Assembly: GCA_965207915.1 (NCBI GenBank)
Contig: OZ242304.1
Coordinates: 1,984,001-2,048,000, forward strand
Origin: VXNJ01 sp009840625
GTDB taxonomy: Bacteria > Chloroflexota > UBA11872 > VXNJ01
Direction: 5' to 3'
Length of the DNA stretch: 64,000 nt
Shown here: piece by piece, positions 50,733 through 59,295 of the stretch
How the letters are laid out: every line of letters starts with the position of its first letter
How positions within the stretch are numbered: position 1 is the stretch's first letter
Position numbers and translations under genes: made by a program
Notes under the pieces: generated by a model
What the model was told of the DNA's origin: nothing
Databases searched by the model: none
What the model saw: the letters and a program-made list of their open reading frames with translations, nothing else

Positions 50733-51485
50733 ATGGACAATCGCCGCGCCTACGACGACGTCGCCGCCCACTACGACCTCGAGTACCCGGGCCCGCGGAC
50801 CGGCGAGCTGGAATTCTGGCAAGGCCAGCTGCCGGCGCCGGACTCGAAGGTGCTTGAACTCGCCTGCGGTTCGGGGCGCCTGCTGGCGCCCCTCGCCCGG
50901 GGAGGTGCCGTGATGACCGGCATCGATTCCTCACCGGCGATGCTGGCCCGGGCCCGCGAACGGCTTCGCGCCGATCCGGCGGTATGCGGTTCCGGCGCCA
51001 GACTCCATCTCCAGTCGATGCAGGATCTGGAACTGGAAGACGAGTTCAGTCTGGTCATGGCCGCGTTCAACGCGCTTCTGCTGGTGCCGCACCGCGAGCT
51101 GCCGCTGGTTCTGGAACGGGTCCGGTCGCATCTGGATAGGGGCGGAAAGCTGGTGGCGGAACTGTTCGCGATGACCGGATTTGACGCCCTGCCCGATGAA
51201 GAGTCGGCACCGTTGGCGGGCGGCTCGGGTTCGTGGTGGCGGGATAGGAGTTACCGCTACGATCCCGATTTGCGGGCCGGAATCTCGCACGTCAGTTACC
51301 GCCACGGGCGTGGACGGATTGCCAGCCAGCACAGCTACGGACTGCATCTCCACAGCTGGCCGGAACTGGAAACCCAGCTGGTCGGGTCGGGTTTCTGGAT
51401 CGAATCCCTATACGGAGGATTCGACCGCCGCCCGTTCCGCGATGCCGGAGGCCAGTTGATCTTCGTCGCCCGGCCGTCCGATTGA
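50733..51485 (+). CDS. Class I SAM-dependent methyltransferase
   Basis: 250-aa methyltransferase. Motif I is V-L-E-L-A-C-G-S-G-R-L near residue 46, then motif II G-I-D-S-S-P-A-M-L near 68, then an F-S-L-V-M-A-A-F-N motif IV-like strand. The N-terminus Y-D-D-V-A-A-H-Y-D-L-E-Y is typical of small-molecule methyltransferases. Substrate not recognisable. It begins four bases after the endonuclease V stop. Confidence 0.85.
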   Translation: MDNRRAYDDVAAHYDLEYPGPRTGELEFWQGQLPAPDSKVLELACGSGRLLAPLARGGAVMTGIDSSPAMLARARERLRADPAVCGSGARLHLQSMQDLELEDEFSLVMAAFNALLLVPHRELPLVLERVRSHLDRGGKLVAELFAMTGFDALPDEESAPLAGGSGSWWRDRSYRYDPDLRAGISHVSYRHGRGRIASQHSYGLHLHSWPELETQLVGSGFWIESLYGGFDRRPFRDAGGQLIFVARPSD

Positions 51486-51576
51486 ACCGCCGCTGGTCCC
51501 CAAAATTAAAATCCGATCAGGGGCACGAAACAGCCACGGGCAAATTGGCCCCGACCAGCAGACGACCGGAGGCGGA

Positions 51577-51963
51577 ATGGCTTCGACCGAGGCCGACAAG
51601 CGACCGCGCAGCCGCGAAAAAGTCTTCGTGGTCCGCTGTCCGGACGGCCAAGAGCTTGCGATCCGCAAGGCGCGCCTGCGCTGGACCGACAGTTTCACCT
51701 GCAAGTGCGGTACCGTGCTTTCGCTTGACGAGGTCCTGGATCAACTCCACGAACAAGGCCATGACGTTCATGACCTTGCGCGCGGCCGCGGCAAATTCCG
51801 CGAGCGCGTGCAGGGCCTGCCGATGCCGCAGGGCGGGTCGTTCGTGGCCGGCGAAACGCTGCAGCGGTCGGACGACGCCGGCCGGTCCGGATCCCGGATC
51901 TGGCGCTTCAAACCGGTCGAGCGGGCGCGTCCCTTTGAGAAGGGCTTTTCCAAGGTCCGCTGA
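51577..51963 (+). CDS. Hypothetical protein with C-x-C motif
   Basis: 128-aa protein I do not recognise. An N-terminal beta-rich stretch contains V-V-R-C-P-D-G and later T-C-K-C-G-T, so one Cys plus a C-x-C could form a small metal site. The rest is basic, with an R-F-K-P-V-E-R end. A strong GGAGG stands five bases before the ATG, supporting translation. It lies alone between the methyltransferase and a convergent unknown gene. Confidence 0.6.
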   Translation: MASTEADKRPRSREKVFVVRCPDGQELAIRKARLRWTDSFTCKCGTVLSLDEVLDQLHEQGHDVHDLARGRGKFRERVQGLPMPQGGSFVAGETLQRSDDAGRSGSRIWRFKPVERARPFEKGFSKVR

Positions 51964-51992
51964 AAAGTTCAGCGGTCCGGTTCCGCTTCGGT

Positions 51993-52481
51993 CTAGCTGA
52001 TCTCCAGCGTCGGGTCGAGCCCGAACCACGAACTGCCGCCGGCCGAATTCCCCCAGGCCAATAGATCGGCGAACGAGACAGTCATCCCCGCGTCATCGCT
52101 TGCCCTGGCGGACAGGGAGCCATCCCGGACTGCGGCGGCGACCAGGTCCACCGGCAAGTCGAGCAGTTCGGCTGCGGCCAGCATTGTCAATGGGCCTTCC
52201 AGGGCGTTCCTGAGCGCCTCTGACTTGGCGGCCAGGATGGCGTCGGCGTAGCGCTCAAGGCCCGCCCGCGGCAGCCGTCCCAGCGACTGACGATCGCGGG
52301 TCCACTCGAGGACCCATTCGCCGTCTGAGAGCTCCAGCGTGAAGTAGGTGTCCGGATCTTCGCCGAGGGCCCGACGTGCGGCCAGGAACTGACCGTCGAC
52401 GCCGGGCAGCGTGCTGGGGCCGCGGGCCGCCAGGCGCGAGATCATCAGTTCGCGCAGGGTTGCGTCGGTTGAAGCGGCCAT
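51993..52481 (-). CDS. Hypothetical protein, possible C-terminal HTH-like segment
   Basis: 162-aa protein I do not recognise. Residues about 40-70 (Y-F-T-L-E-L, W-V-L-E-W-T-R) form a beta-rich part, and residues about 105-150 (T-M-L-A-A-A-E-L-L-D-L-P then V-R-D-G-S-L) resemble a small excisionase/MerR-like helix-turn-helix, which is a weak reading. The ATG follows the stop of the SDR epimerase by one base, so the two are co-transcribed and probably coupled. Confidence 0.6.
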   Translation of the reverse strand: MAASTDATLRELMISRLAARGPSTLPGVDGQFLAARRALGEDPDTYFTLELSDGEWVLEWTRDRQSLGRLPRAGLERYADAILAAKSEALRNALEGPLTMLAAAELLDLPVDLVAAAVRDGSLSARASDDAGMTVSFADLLAWGNSAGGSSWFGLDPTLEIS

Positions 52482-52482
52482 G

Positions 52483-53271
52483 TTAACTCGATTCGATGAT
52501 GCCGGGAATGTCGATGTCCCAGAGACCGGATATCCCGCCGCCGGCGATTACCGCGTCGGCGTATTCCTCGGCGTTGTCGGAGGGGATGTAACCCAGGTCG
52601 GCGACCGCCGAGGTGATGTCCCAGTAAGAGCGGGCGTTGTTGGAGACGCCGTAGTAGACGCCGAAGGAGATCCCCGCGGTTTCGACCGAGCGGGTTACCA
52701 AGTCGATCAGGTCGCGGTCGGACAGCCAGGTCGAAAGGATCCGCCGCCCCTCCCATTCGGTCGGTTTGGCCCGGTACTTGTAGCTGCCGATTCGCAAGCA
52801 GACCACTTCCATCCCGTAGCGGTCGGAATAGTAGTTGCCGAGCGCTTCGCCGTAGACCTTGGCGGCGCCGTAAAACCCGTCCGGACGGTATCCGACATCC
52901 GGCCCGGCCGCTTGCCCGGCCAGCTCCTGCCAGCCGGCGGCATGGTTGGAGCTGGCGAAGATGAAGCGCTTGACGCCGGCCAGCCGGGTCGCCTCGTAGG
53001 CCGCGTACAGGTCGACGATGTTCGACCGCAGGTACGGTTCGAATTCGTCGGTGTCGTGGTTGGCCTTGCCGTGCATGTGGACGATCGCGTCCTGGCCCGA
53101 AAATGCCGCAACCGTCTCGTCCATGTCCGAGAAATCCAGCTCGATGAACCGCGGATCCGGATTGGAGCTGCGCGAGGTTGCGGTCAACTCCCAGCGGTCG
53201 CTCAGATCCTCCATGATCGTGCGGCCGATCTGACCGGTCGCACCGGTGACCAGCACCTTCAATTTGGACAT
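52483..53271 (-). CDS. NAD-dependent epimerase/dehydratase, uronate dehydrogenase-like
   Basis: 262-aa extended SDR. Cofactor motif T-G-A-T-G-Q-I-G near residues 9-16, an S-S-N-H segment at the catalytic Ser position, and Y-x3-K in Y-G-A-A-K. The F-A-S-S-N-H plus Y-G-A-A-K pattern is like bacterial uronate dehydrogenases, but the substrate is unproven. ATG at 53271 with GGGGG four bases upstream. It pairs with the unknown gene downstream (1-bp gap) and is divergent from the hydroxyacid dehydrogenase. Confidence 0.83.
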   Translation of the reverse strand: MSKLKVLVTGATGQIGRTIMEDLSDRWELTATSRSSNPDPRFIELDFSDMDETVAAFSGQDAIVHMHGKANHDTDEFEPYLRSNIVDLYAAYEATRLAGVKRFIFASSNHAAGWQELAGQAAGPDVGYRPDGFYGAAKVYGEALGNYYSDRYGMEVVCLRIGSYKYRAKPTEWEGRRILSTWLSDRDLIDLVTRSVETAGISFGVYYGVSNNARSYWDITSAVADLGYIPSDNAEEYADAVIAGGGISGLWDIDIPGIIESS

Positions 53272-53310
53272 CGCGCCCCCGTTTTTTTACCTCGGGGCCA
53301 TTATCGTTAT

Positions 53311-54444
53311 TTGGGGCCTGGAATCGCCAGCGACCGCATCCGAGGGGGAGATGTCATAGCTGCCAAATTAGCCGTCGGTCTTTGCGCCAACGCGCACGTG
53401 CGGGCCGAGTACATCGGGGTAGGCGACCTCGCCCGCCTCGGAGAATTCGCCAGCTTTGACTGGCTTGAGTCGGATCTCGAATCCGAATGGCATCGGCCGC
53501 CCCCGTACGACGCCCACGCCGAAGCCGCCCTGGCCGAATTCGCGCTTGGCCTTGACGCGTTGATCGTTTGCCATGGGTCACCGCGCATCACCGGTTCGCT
53601 GCTGTCGATGACCCCGCGCCTGCGCCTGGTCGGCGAGCTGGAAGGCGACCGGCTGGCGCGCCGGATCGACGTGGCGGCCTGCTCGGCCCGCGGCGTTGTC
53701 GCGGTCGATACGACGCAGGGTTCCTCGTACCCCGTCTCCGAATGGGCCCTGGCGTTGATGATGATCGGCCTGCGCGACGCCGGGGCGTTGTATCGGCGGA
53801 TCATCAATCACGAGGACGTTCCTTCAGGCGACACCCGTCCCGACCTGCCTTTCTACCGGCGCGGCGAGCTCGAGGGAAAGACCGTGAGCATGCTCGGTTG
53901 CGGGCACATCGGGCGGCGCTTGATCGAGTACCTGAGACCGTTCAAAACCCCGATCCTGGTCCACGATCCCTACATCCCGATCGAGACCGCCGACGCGATC
54001 GGGTTCGAGTTGGTCGGCTGGGAGGCGGCTTTCGCCCTGGCCGACGTTGTCGTCTGCCTTCTGCCATTGACCCCGGCCACCCGGCACAGGATTGGCCGGG
54101 CCGAGTTAGACCTGATCCGCCCCGACTGTGTTTTCGTGAACGTCTCGCGCGGCGCGGTGGTGGATTCCGATGCCCTGATCGAGCGCTGCCGGGAAGGCGA
54201 CATCAGCGTCTGCCTGGACGTCTTCGATCCCGACACGATCCCGATCGATTCGGAGATCCGCGACCTGCCGAACGTGTTCATCTCCCCGCACATCGCCGGC
54301 AACACGCGGGCCTCGCGGACGCGTTTTTTCGAGTTGATGGTCGATGAGATCGACCGCCTGCGAAAGGGGTACGAGCCCCGCTTCCAGCTCAGCGACCGGA
54401 CGCTGGCCAACCGCGCCGGCGACCCGCCGCCTCCGCGTGGGTGA
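53311..54444 (+). CDS. D-isomer-specific 2-hydroxyacid dehydrogenase
   Basis: NAD-dependent dehydrogenase of the D-2-hydroxyacid family (phosphoglycerate/glyoxylate reductase-like). The cofactor motif is L-G-C-G-H-I-G-R-R; active-site Arg is in N-V-S-R-G-A-V-V-D, Glu/Asp in D-V-F-D-P-D and His in I-S-P-H-I-A-G-N. The start is uncertain: the first family-like strand (A-K-L-A-V-G-L-C) lies just after a GGGGGAG at 53344-53350, but the only ordinary codon near it in frame is TTG at 53311; an ATA at 53356 is the other option. The frame stays open far upstream only as the antisense of the SDR gene. Confidence 0.82.
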   Translation: MGPGIASDRIRGGDVIAAKLAVGLCANAHVRAEYIGVGDLARLGEFASFDWLESDLESEWHRPPPYDAHAEAALAEFALGLDALIVCHGSPRITGSLLSMTPRLRLVGELEGDRLARRIDVAACSARGVVAVDTTQGSSYPVSEWALALMMIGLRDAGALYRRIINHEDVPSGDTRPDLPFYRRGELEGKTVSMLGCGHIGRRLIEYLRPFKTPILVHDPYIPIETADAIGFELVGWEAAFALADVVVCLLPLTPATRHRIGRAELDLIRPDCVFVNVSRGAVVDSDALIERCREGDISVCLDVFDPDTIPIDSEIRDLPNVFISPHIAGNTRASRTRFFELMVDEIDRLRKGYEPRFQLSDRTLANRAGDPPPPRG

Positions 54445-54448
54445 CTCG

Positions 54449-55096
54449 ATGCGTCGCAAGTACCGGGCCCTAAACGACGCGGTTTACGACCATATGACCG
54501 CGGTCAGCATGCCGCCGGACGAGCTGCTGTCGGAACTGATCGCCGAAACCGACGAATTGACCAAGGACTGGGCCGGAATGCAGATTTCGCCGGCGCAGGG
54601 ATCTTTCATGTATCTACTGACCCGCCTGATCGGCGCCCGCACGGCCTTGGAACTGGGAACCTTCACCGGTTACTCGTCGATCTGCATCGCCCGGGCGCTC
54701 CCGCCCGACGGCAAGCTGATCTGCTGCGACGACAGCCCCGAATGGACATGCGTGGCGGAACGCTATTGGCAACGCGCTGGGCTCGCGGATCGCATCGAAC
54801 TGCGCCAGGGCGAGGCGTTGCCTATCATCCGCGCCATGCCAGAGGAAGAACAGTTCGACCTGGTGTTCCTGGATGCTGACAAGGCTTCTAACTGGCTCTA
54901 CTACGAAGAGGCCCTGCCGCGCCTGCGGCCCGGCGGAGTGATCCTGATCGACAACGCGCTCTCCGGGGTGGACTCCGAAGACTCGGAGAGGTCCCGTCGC
55001 GCTCGCGAGCTCAATCAGCGCATCAGCGTCGACGGGAGGACCGACTCAGTCCTCTTGCCGATTTCCGACGGACTCACATTCGCGCTTAAGCGTTAA
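54449..55096 (+). CDS. O-methyltransferase, caffeoyl-CoA/family 3 type
   Basis: 215-aa SAM-dependent O-methyltransferase. The family 3 core is clear: L-E-L-G-T-F-T-G-Y-S-S (motif I), V-F-L-D-A-D-K (metal-binding Asp), and V-I-L-I-D-N-A-L-S-G with the second Asp-Asn pair. ATG at 54449 is four bases after the dehydrogenase stop. Bacterial members methylate catechol-like substrates with a divalent cation; the actual substrate is unknown. Confidence 0.9.
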   Translation: MRRKYRALNDAVYDHMTAVSMPPDELLSELIAETDELTKDWAGMQISPAQGSFMYLLTRLIGARTALELGTFTGYSSICIARALPPDGKLICCDDSPEWTCVAERYWQRAGLADRIELRQGEALPIIRAMPEEEQFDLVFLDADKASNWLYYEEALPRLRPGGVILIDNALSGVDSEDSERSRRARELNQRISVDGRTDSVLLPISDGLTFALKR

Positions 55097-55247
55097 GTTT
55101 CGAATGTGCGAGGATTCGTTCCCAGCGGAACTAGTAAATCCTGGATGTAAGTCTGCAAATTGAGAAAAGCAAGCGCGAACCGTTAGGCGAGTCGTTACCT
55201 GCGCGCTGCAAACGATGATTGCGCTTCGCTGGCTAGGGAGATGAACA

Positions 55248-58200
55248 TTGGCGCCGCGCCCGAATGATCCAAAAATCACCGAGATCGCTCGCGACATGCT
55301 GCACCGCTATCGCGCCGTTGAAACCGAACAGAACGTTCTTAGCGTAGCCCGCAGCTTTCTGGTCGCATCGGAGTTATTTGAATCAAAAGAACTCGGTGAG
55401 CAGATTTCCATTGGGGACGGGCTGGTCGACCTGATCGGCGGCTCGCACATCTTCGAATTCAAGCGTCGCTTAGGCCTAGGCAACGAAATCCGCGACGAAT
55501 TCGTCCGTCAGCTCGACGGCTATCTTGAATCGGCCAAGACTGATGCACCGCAGATCCGGTTTGGGGTTCTAACCGACGGTAGGAGTTGGGTGCTGCGCTG
55601 GCCAGATCAAAGTTACCCAACGCCTCGACCAGAAGATGTTTTCCGGTTGGAATCCGCGGAGAAGTGGTTCCTCCTATACGAGTGGCTGGCCCCGCAGGTT
55701 TCGAGGTCGGCCGAACCACTCAAACCTACGGCCACCAACATTGCCGCCCGCCTCGGTTCCGGAAGCGAGACGTACCGCATCGCAATGGATCAGTTGCAGG
55801 AATTGCGAAACCGCGCCGCCAACCCTGATTCAATAGAAGTGAAGAAGGAACTTTGGCAGGATCTGCTGGCTGCCGCCCTCGGCGAAGCCGGCCAGGTCGC
55901 AGATTCCGAAGACCTGTTTCTGCGCCACACCTATCTTTCTGCGGCAGTCGGCATTGCCATCCACGCCACCTTTGACCTAGACGTTTCCGGCATCGTAGAA
56001 AACGAGCCGTCCGAACTCCTGTCCGGCAATCGGTTCTTCCTTGATACGGGAATCCACGGCGCTGTAAATCAGGGGTTCTTCTCCTGGCCGAATGAAGTCG
56101 ATGGCTTTGAGGACTGGCTTGAGGCTATCGCCGATGCGGTCAATCAATTCGACTGGTCGGGTCTGGACCTTGACTTTGCCCGGTTGCTCTACGAGTCGAT
56201 TATCTCCCCGGACGAGCGCCGCGATTTGGGCGAGTACTACACTCCGCAGTGGCTCGCTGATGCGGTCGTTGCCGAAGTAGTGACTGACCCGTTGCACCAA
56301 AGCGTGCTCGACCCGGCGTGCGGATCGGGAACTTTTCTCTGGTCGGCCTTGCGCCGCTATATCGCCGCGGGACGCGAAGCGGATTTGCCCGCAGAGCGGA
56401 TGCTCGATTGGGCCCTGAACAACATCATCGGCATGGACGTCCATCCGGTCGCAGTGCTGCTGGCGAGGGCGACTTGGCTGTTTGCGGTCCGCGAACTATT
56501 GGAAGCCACCGACTGGCAGCAGGGAACCGCGGTCCCGGTTTATCTGGGCGATTCGTTGCAATTGCGTACCGGGTACCGCCGCGACCAGATGTTTGGTGAT
56601 TCGGCAGTGGTTCCTATTCGGGCGGGAGATGAATCCGATGCGCGCGAACTGCGGTTCCCGGTGGCGCTAGTTGACCAGAGCGATTGGTTCGACGCCGTCA
56701 TGCACTCGCTTGCACGCGAGATCCAGAGCGACGGGGATCCAGAAGCTTGGCTGGAAAGCGACCCGGTGCTTAAGGGCGAACCCGACCTTGCGCACACCGC
56801 CTTGCAACTATCCGAATTGCACAAAGAAGGCCGCAACCACATCTGGGCCTACTACACACGAAACCTGGTCCGCCCGATAGCCCTGAGCCGGCGCAAAGTC
56901 GACATAATCGTCGGCAACCCTCCGTGGATCAACTACAACCAAACCGATGGCGTAATCCGCGACCGGATGAAAGAGCTGAGCCGAGGGTACGGAATCTGGT
57001 CGGGCGGTCATTACGCGACACATCAGGACATCGCGGGACTTTTCTATGCGCGCTGCGCGCATCTTTATCTAAACGACGGCGGGCAGATGGGATTCGTGCT
57101 GCCGCATTCGGCCCTGCAGACCGGGCAGTGGGCGGCTTGGCGAGGCGGCGACTGGGCGGATTCGGCCAGCGGGCGAGCAATTCAAATGGATATGGATTGG
57201 AAGCTGCCCTGGGACCTTGAGGGTCTTGAACCGAACGATTTCTTCCCCGTTGCCAGTTGCGTGGTGTTCGGGCGATCCGGTTCCAGCGCCCGTTTCGCGT
57301 CAGCCGCGGAGCGCTGGCAAGGACCAGCCGGCGGTGAAGTCTCCAGGGAGGGACGACGAAAGCTCTATGACACCTCCGGAGCCATGGCATCTCCGTACGG
57401 AGCCAAAGCGCGCAATGGAGCCACGCTTTTTCCAAGGTGTTTGCTATTTGTAGAGCCAGGCCAAAGTCGATCGAAGATTCGGCCTGCCGACACCCAGGTC
57501 ACGAGACCACGCCGCGGACGATTCGACAAAAAGCCCTGGAAAGACCTGCATTTGAGCCATTTCCACAATATGACCGTTGAATCAGACCACATATTCGACG
57601 TCCACTTGGGCGAAACCCTCGTCCCGTACGCCACGCTGGAACCGCTTCAAGTGATTTTGCCGGCCCGCAAGGCCTCGCTGCGCATTCCTACTCGCGGCGA
57701 TTCTCCCGGCGGTGTTGACCCGTTTTCGATGGGGGTGCGGGTGCGAAATCGGTGGCGGTCAATGGCTGAGTTCTGGGACGCGAACAAGAAACCGAACGAT
57801 GACAAATCACTGGTCGAACAGATTGACTATTTCGGCAAATTGACGGCGCAGTTTGATTGGATGCGTTCAGGCGATGGGCAAATCCGAATTGCCTATGCGG
57901 GATCTGGAAGACCGACGGCAGCAGTACTAACTGACCCTTCGGAAATTGCGGATTACACGCTTTTTTGGATTGCTTGCAATTCGATCGACGAAGCGAATTT
58001 CCTGTCAGCCGTTATCAACAGCGAAACATTGGAGCGATCGGTGATTCCGCTAGCCGTCCCGAATTGGTCAGGCAAGGTCAGGCATTTGCAAAAGCACCTG
58101 TGGCGACTGCCTATTCCGAATTTCGATCCGTCCAGCCGATTGCATCGCGACATTGCGAGTGCGGGCGTTCAGGCTTCAAATGGGGTGGATAAAGTGCTTG

Positions 58201-58340
58201 CAGATTTACGTGTGTCTCGCGACAAAGTTACCGTGACAATTGCCCGCAGGGAAGTTCGGGATTGGTTAGCTAATTCCAAGGAAGGGAATGTAGTCGAATC
58301 GCTGGTTGAACGGCTATTGGATTCGACCTCTGATTGCTGA
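55248..58340 (+). CDS. Single-chain restriction-modification protein (type IIG/Eco57I-like nuclease-methyltransferase)
   Basis: 1030-aa protein combining a probable nuclease and an N6-adenine DNA methyltransferase. N-terminal PD-(D/E)xK-like site: D61 and E70-F71-K72. The methyltransferase region has a Y-Y-T-P motif (near residue 330), SAM motif D355-P-A-C-G-S-G-T-F and catalytic N557-P-P-W560. The remaining 400 residues would hold target recognition. TTG at 55248 is the start: GGGAG lies seven bases upstream, while the nearby ATG at 55241 leads to a stop after eight codons. No separate specificity, nuclease or control gene is adjacent. Local base composition is less GC-rich than the surroundings, fitting transfer. 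Confidence 0.87.
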   Translation: MAPRPNDPKITEIARDMLHRYRAVETEQNVLSVARSFLVASELFESKELGEQISIGDGLVDLIGGSHIFEFKRRLGLGNEIRDEFVRQLDGYLESAKTDAPQIRFGVLTDGRSWVLRWPDQSYPTPRPEDVFRLESAEKWFLLYEWLAPQVSRSAEPLKPTATNIAARLGSGSETYRIAMDQLQELRNRAANPDSIEVKKELWQDLLAAALGEAGQVADSEDLFLRHTYLSAAVGIAIHATFDLDVSGIVENEPSELLSGNRFFLDTGIHGAVNQGFFSWPNEVDGFEDWLEAIADAVNQFDWSGLDLDFARLLYESIISPDERRDLGEYYTPQWLADAVVAEVVTDPLHQSVLDPACGSGTFLWSALRRYIAAGREADLPAERMLDWALNNIIGMDVHPVAVLLARATWLFAVRELLEATDWQQGTAVPVYLGDSLQLRTGYRRDQMFGDSAVVPIRAGDESDARELRFPVALVDQSDWFDAVMHSLAREIQSDGDPEAWLESDPVLKGEPDLAHTALQLSELHKEGRNHIWAYYTRNLVRPIALSRRKVDIIVGNPPWINYNQTDGVIRDRMKELSRGYGIWSGGHYATHQDIAGLFYARCAHLYLNDGGQMGFVLPHSALQTGQWAAWRGGDWADSASGRAIQMDMDWKLPWDLEGLEPNDFFPVASCVVFGRSGSSARFASAAERWQGPAGGEVSREGRRKLYDTSGAMASPYGAKARNGATLFPRCLLFVEPGQSRSKIRPADTQVTRPRRGRFDKKPWKDLHLSHFHNMTVESDHIFDVHLGETLVPYATLEPLQVILPARKASLRIPTRGDSPGGVDPFSMGVRVRNRWRSMAEFWDANKKPNDDKSLVEQIDYFGKLTAQFDWMRSGDGQIRIAYAGSGRPTAAVLTDPSEIADYTLFWIACNSIDEANFLSAVINSETLERSVIPLAVPNWSGKVRHLQKHLWRLPIPNFDPSSRLHRDIASAGVQASNGVDKVLADLRVSRDKVTVTIARREVRDWLANSKEGNVVESLVERLLDSTSDC

Positions 58341-58395
58341 CAGCCCCTTCTTCTGGCGTGGTCGGAAATCTGTCTCACGAGTGTCAACGGTTCTT

Positions 58396-58423
58396 TTGAG
58401 TATTAGTATGTAGTAGCCATATT
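58396..58423 (+). promoter_or_regulatory. Candidate promoter of the second toxin-antitoxin pair
   Basis: TTGAGT at 58396-58401 and CATATT at 58418-58423 with a 16-base spacer, in an AT-rich gap just ahead of the antitoxin gene. Moderate match only; VapB-type proteins usually bind near such sites but I see no clear operator repeat. Confidence 0.35.
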
Positions 58424-58449
58424 AGGTGGTATGGGACGTATGGGTACGC

Positions 58450-58698
58450 ATGAAAACCACGATAGATATAGATGACGAGCTACTTCGCCAAGCCAAAAAT
58501 CTGGGAAAAATGACGGGCCGTCCGCTGCGGTCGGTGGTTGAAGAAGGCTTGCGAAACGTCTTGCAGGCCAATAGCCGGCGACCTCGCTACCGATTGCCGG
58601 ACCTGAGCGTCGGATCGGAAAGCCGTCCCGACCCATTGGAGAAGTACTCCTGGCAGGAGTTGCGGGACGTCATTTACGGGGATGACGAATTACGTTGA
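58450..58698 (+). CDS. vapB: VapB-type ribbon-helix-helix antitoxin
   Basis: 82-aa antitoxin. M-K-T-T-I-D-I-D-D-E-L-L opens a ribbon-helix-helix of the VapB/MT-type, followed by a second helix R-S-V-V-E-E-G-L and a disordered C-terminus that ends W-Q-E-L-R-D-V-I-Y-G-D-D. ATG at 58450 is chosen over an in-frame GTG/ATG upstream because it matches the family start. Its TGA overlaps the toxin TTG (TTGA). Confidence 0.87.
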   Translation: MKTTIDIDDELLRQAKNLGKMTGRPLRSVVEEGLRNVLQANSRRPRYRLPDLSVGSESRPDPLEKYSWQELRDVIYGDDELR

Positions 58699-59135
58699 TC
58701 GCGGTGGATACCAACGTACTCGTGTATGCCCACCGCCGCGAGTCCAATAAACACCGCGCGGCGGCGCGGCTGCTGCAGACGTTGGCCGAAGGCGATGCCC
58801 CCTGGGCAATCCCCTGGCCTGTTTGCTCTGAATTCCTAAGCGTCGTGACGAATGCTCGCTTTTGGGGCAGAGAGTCGATTGACCGCGATGCCGCGTGGAG
58901 GCAATTGAATGCGTGGGCTCGTTCACCGTCAGTAAAGATGCTCTCCGAAACTGAAGGTTTTCTTCCCGTATTCGAAAGAATCGCGCGGCGTCCTCGTGTC
59001 AACGGGCGGGTCGTGCACGATGCCAGGATTGCGGCCATTTGCATTGCTTGGGGCACAGAAGTTCTATTGACATGTGATCGGGACTTCAGTTTGTTCCCTG
59101 AGCTCAAAACCCGGGACCCGCTCCAACCCGATTGA
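58695..59135 (+). CDS. vapC: VapC-type PIN-domain ribonuclease toxin
   Basis: 146-aa PIN domain with the acidic set D5 (A-V-D-T-N-V-L-V-Y), E46 (C-S-E-F-L), D109 (V-H-D-A-R-I-A) and D128 (T-C-D-R-D-F), i.e. apparently active. The TTG start at 58695 overlaps the antitoxin stop; a GTG at 58704 is an alternative. With the restriction-modification gene it forms a two-system defence/addiction stretch. Confidence 0.88.
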   Translation: MIAVDTNVLVYAHRRESNKHRAAARLLQTLAEGDAPWAIPWPVCSEFLSVVTNARFWGRESIDRDAAWRQLNAWARSPSVKMLSETEGFLPVFERIARRPRVNGRVVHDARIAAICIAWGTEVLLTCDRDFSLFPELKTRDPLQPD

Positions 59136-59295
59136 CTCTGTAACGGCCGGCGACGACGGCGCCGCGGCCATCGCAATAGCCCATCAACTGCCTGGCGGCT
59201 GGATCGCGCGCCGGACGATCTAGGAGCGCGTGCGCTCCCCGGTGCGGTTGGTTCTAATTGGTTTGCCCCGATCCAAGCCCGTTTCTACCCGCACC

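Noticed and set aside
53282..53288. T7 run in the divergent gap as a rho-independent terminator
   Set aside because: No stable hairpin precedes it on the plus strand, and it sits between two divergent gene starts where a terminator is not expected.
52411..53310. Long open frame running upstream of the 2-hydroxyacid dehydrogenase, giving a 677-residue fusion
   Set aside because: The extra part is exactly antisense to the SDR epimerase gene and has no family resemblance; high GC keeps antisense frames open.
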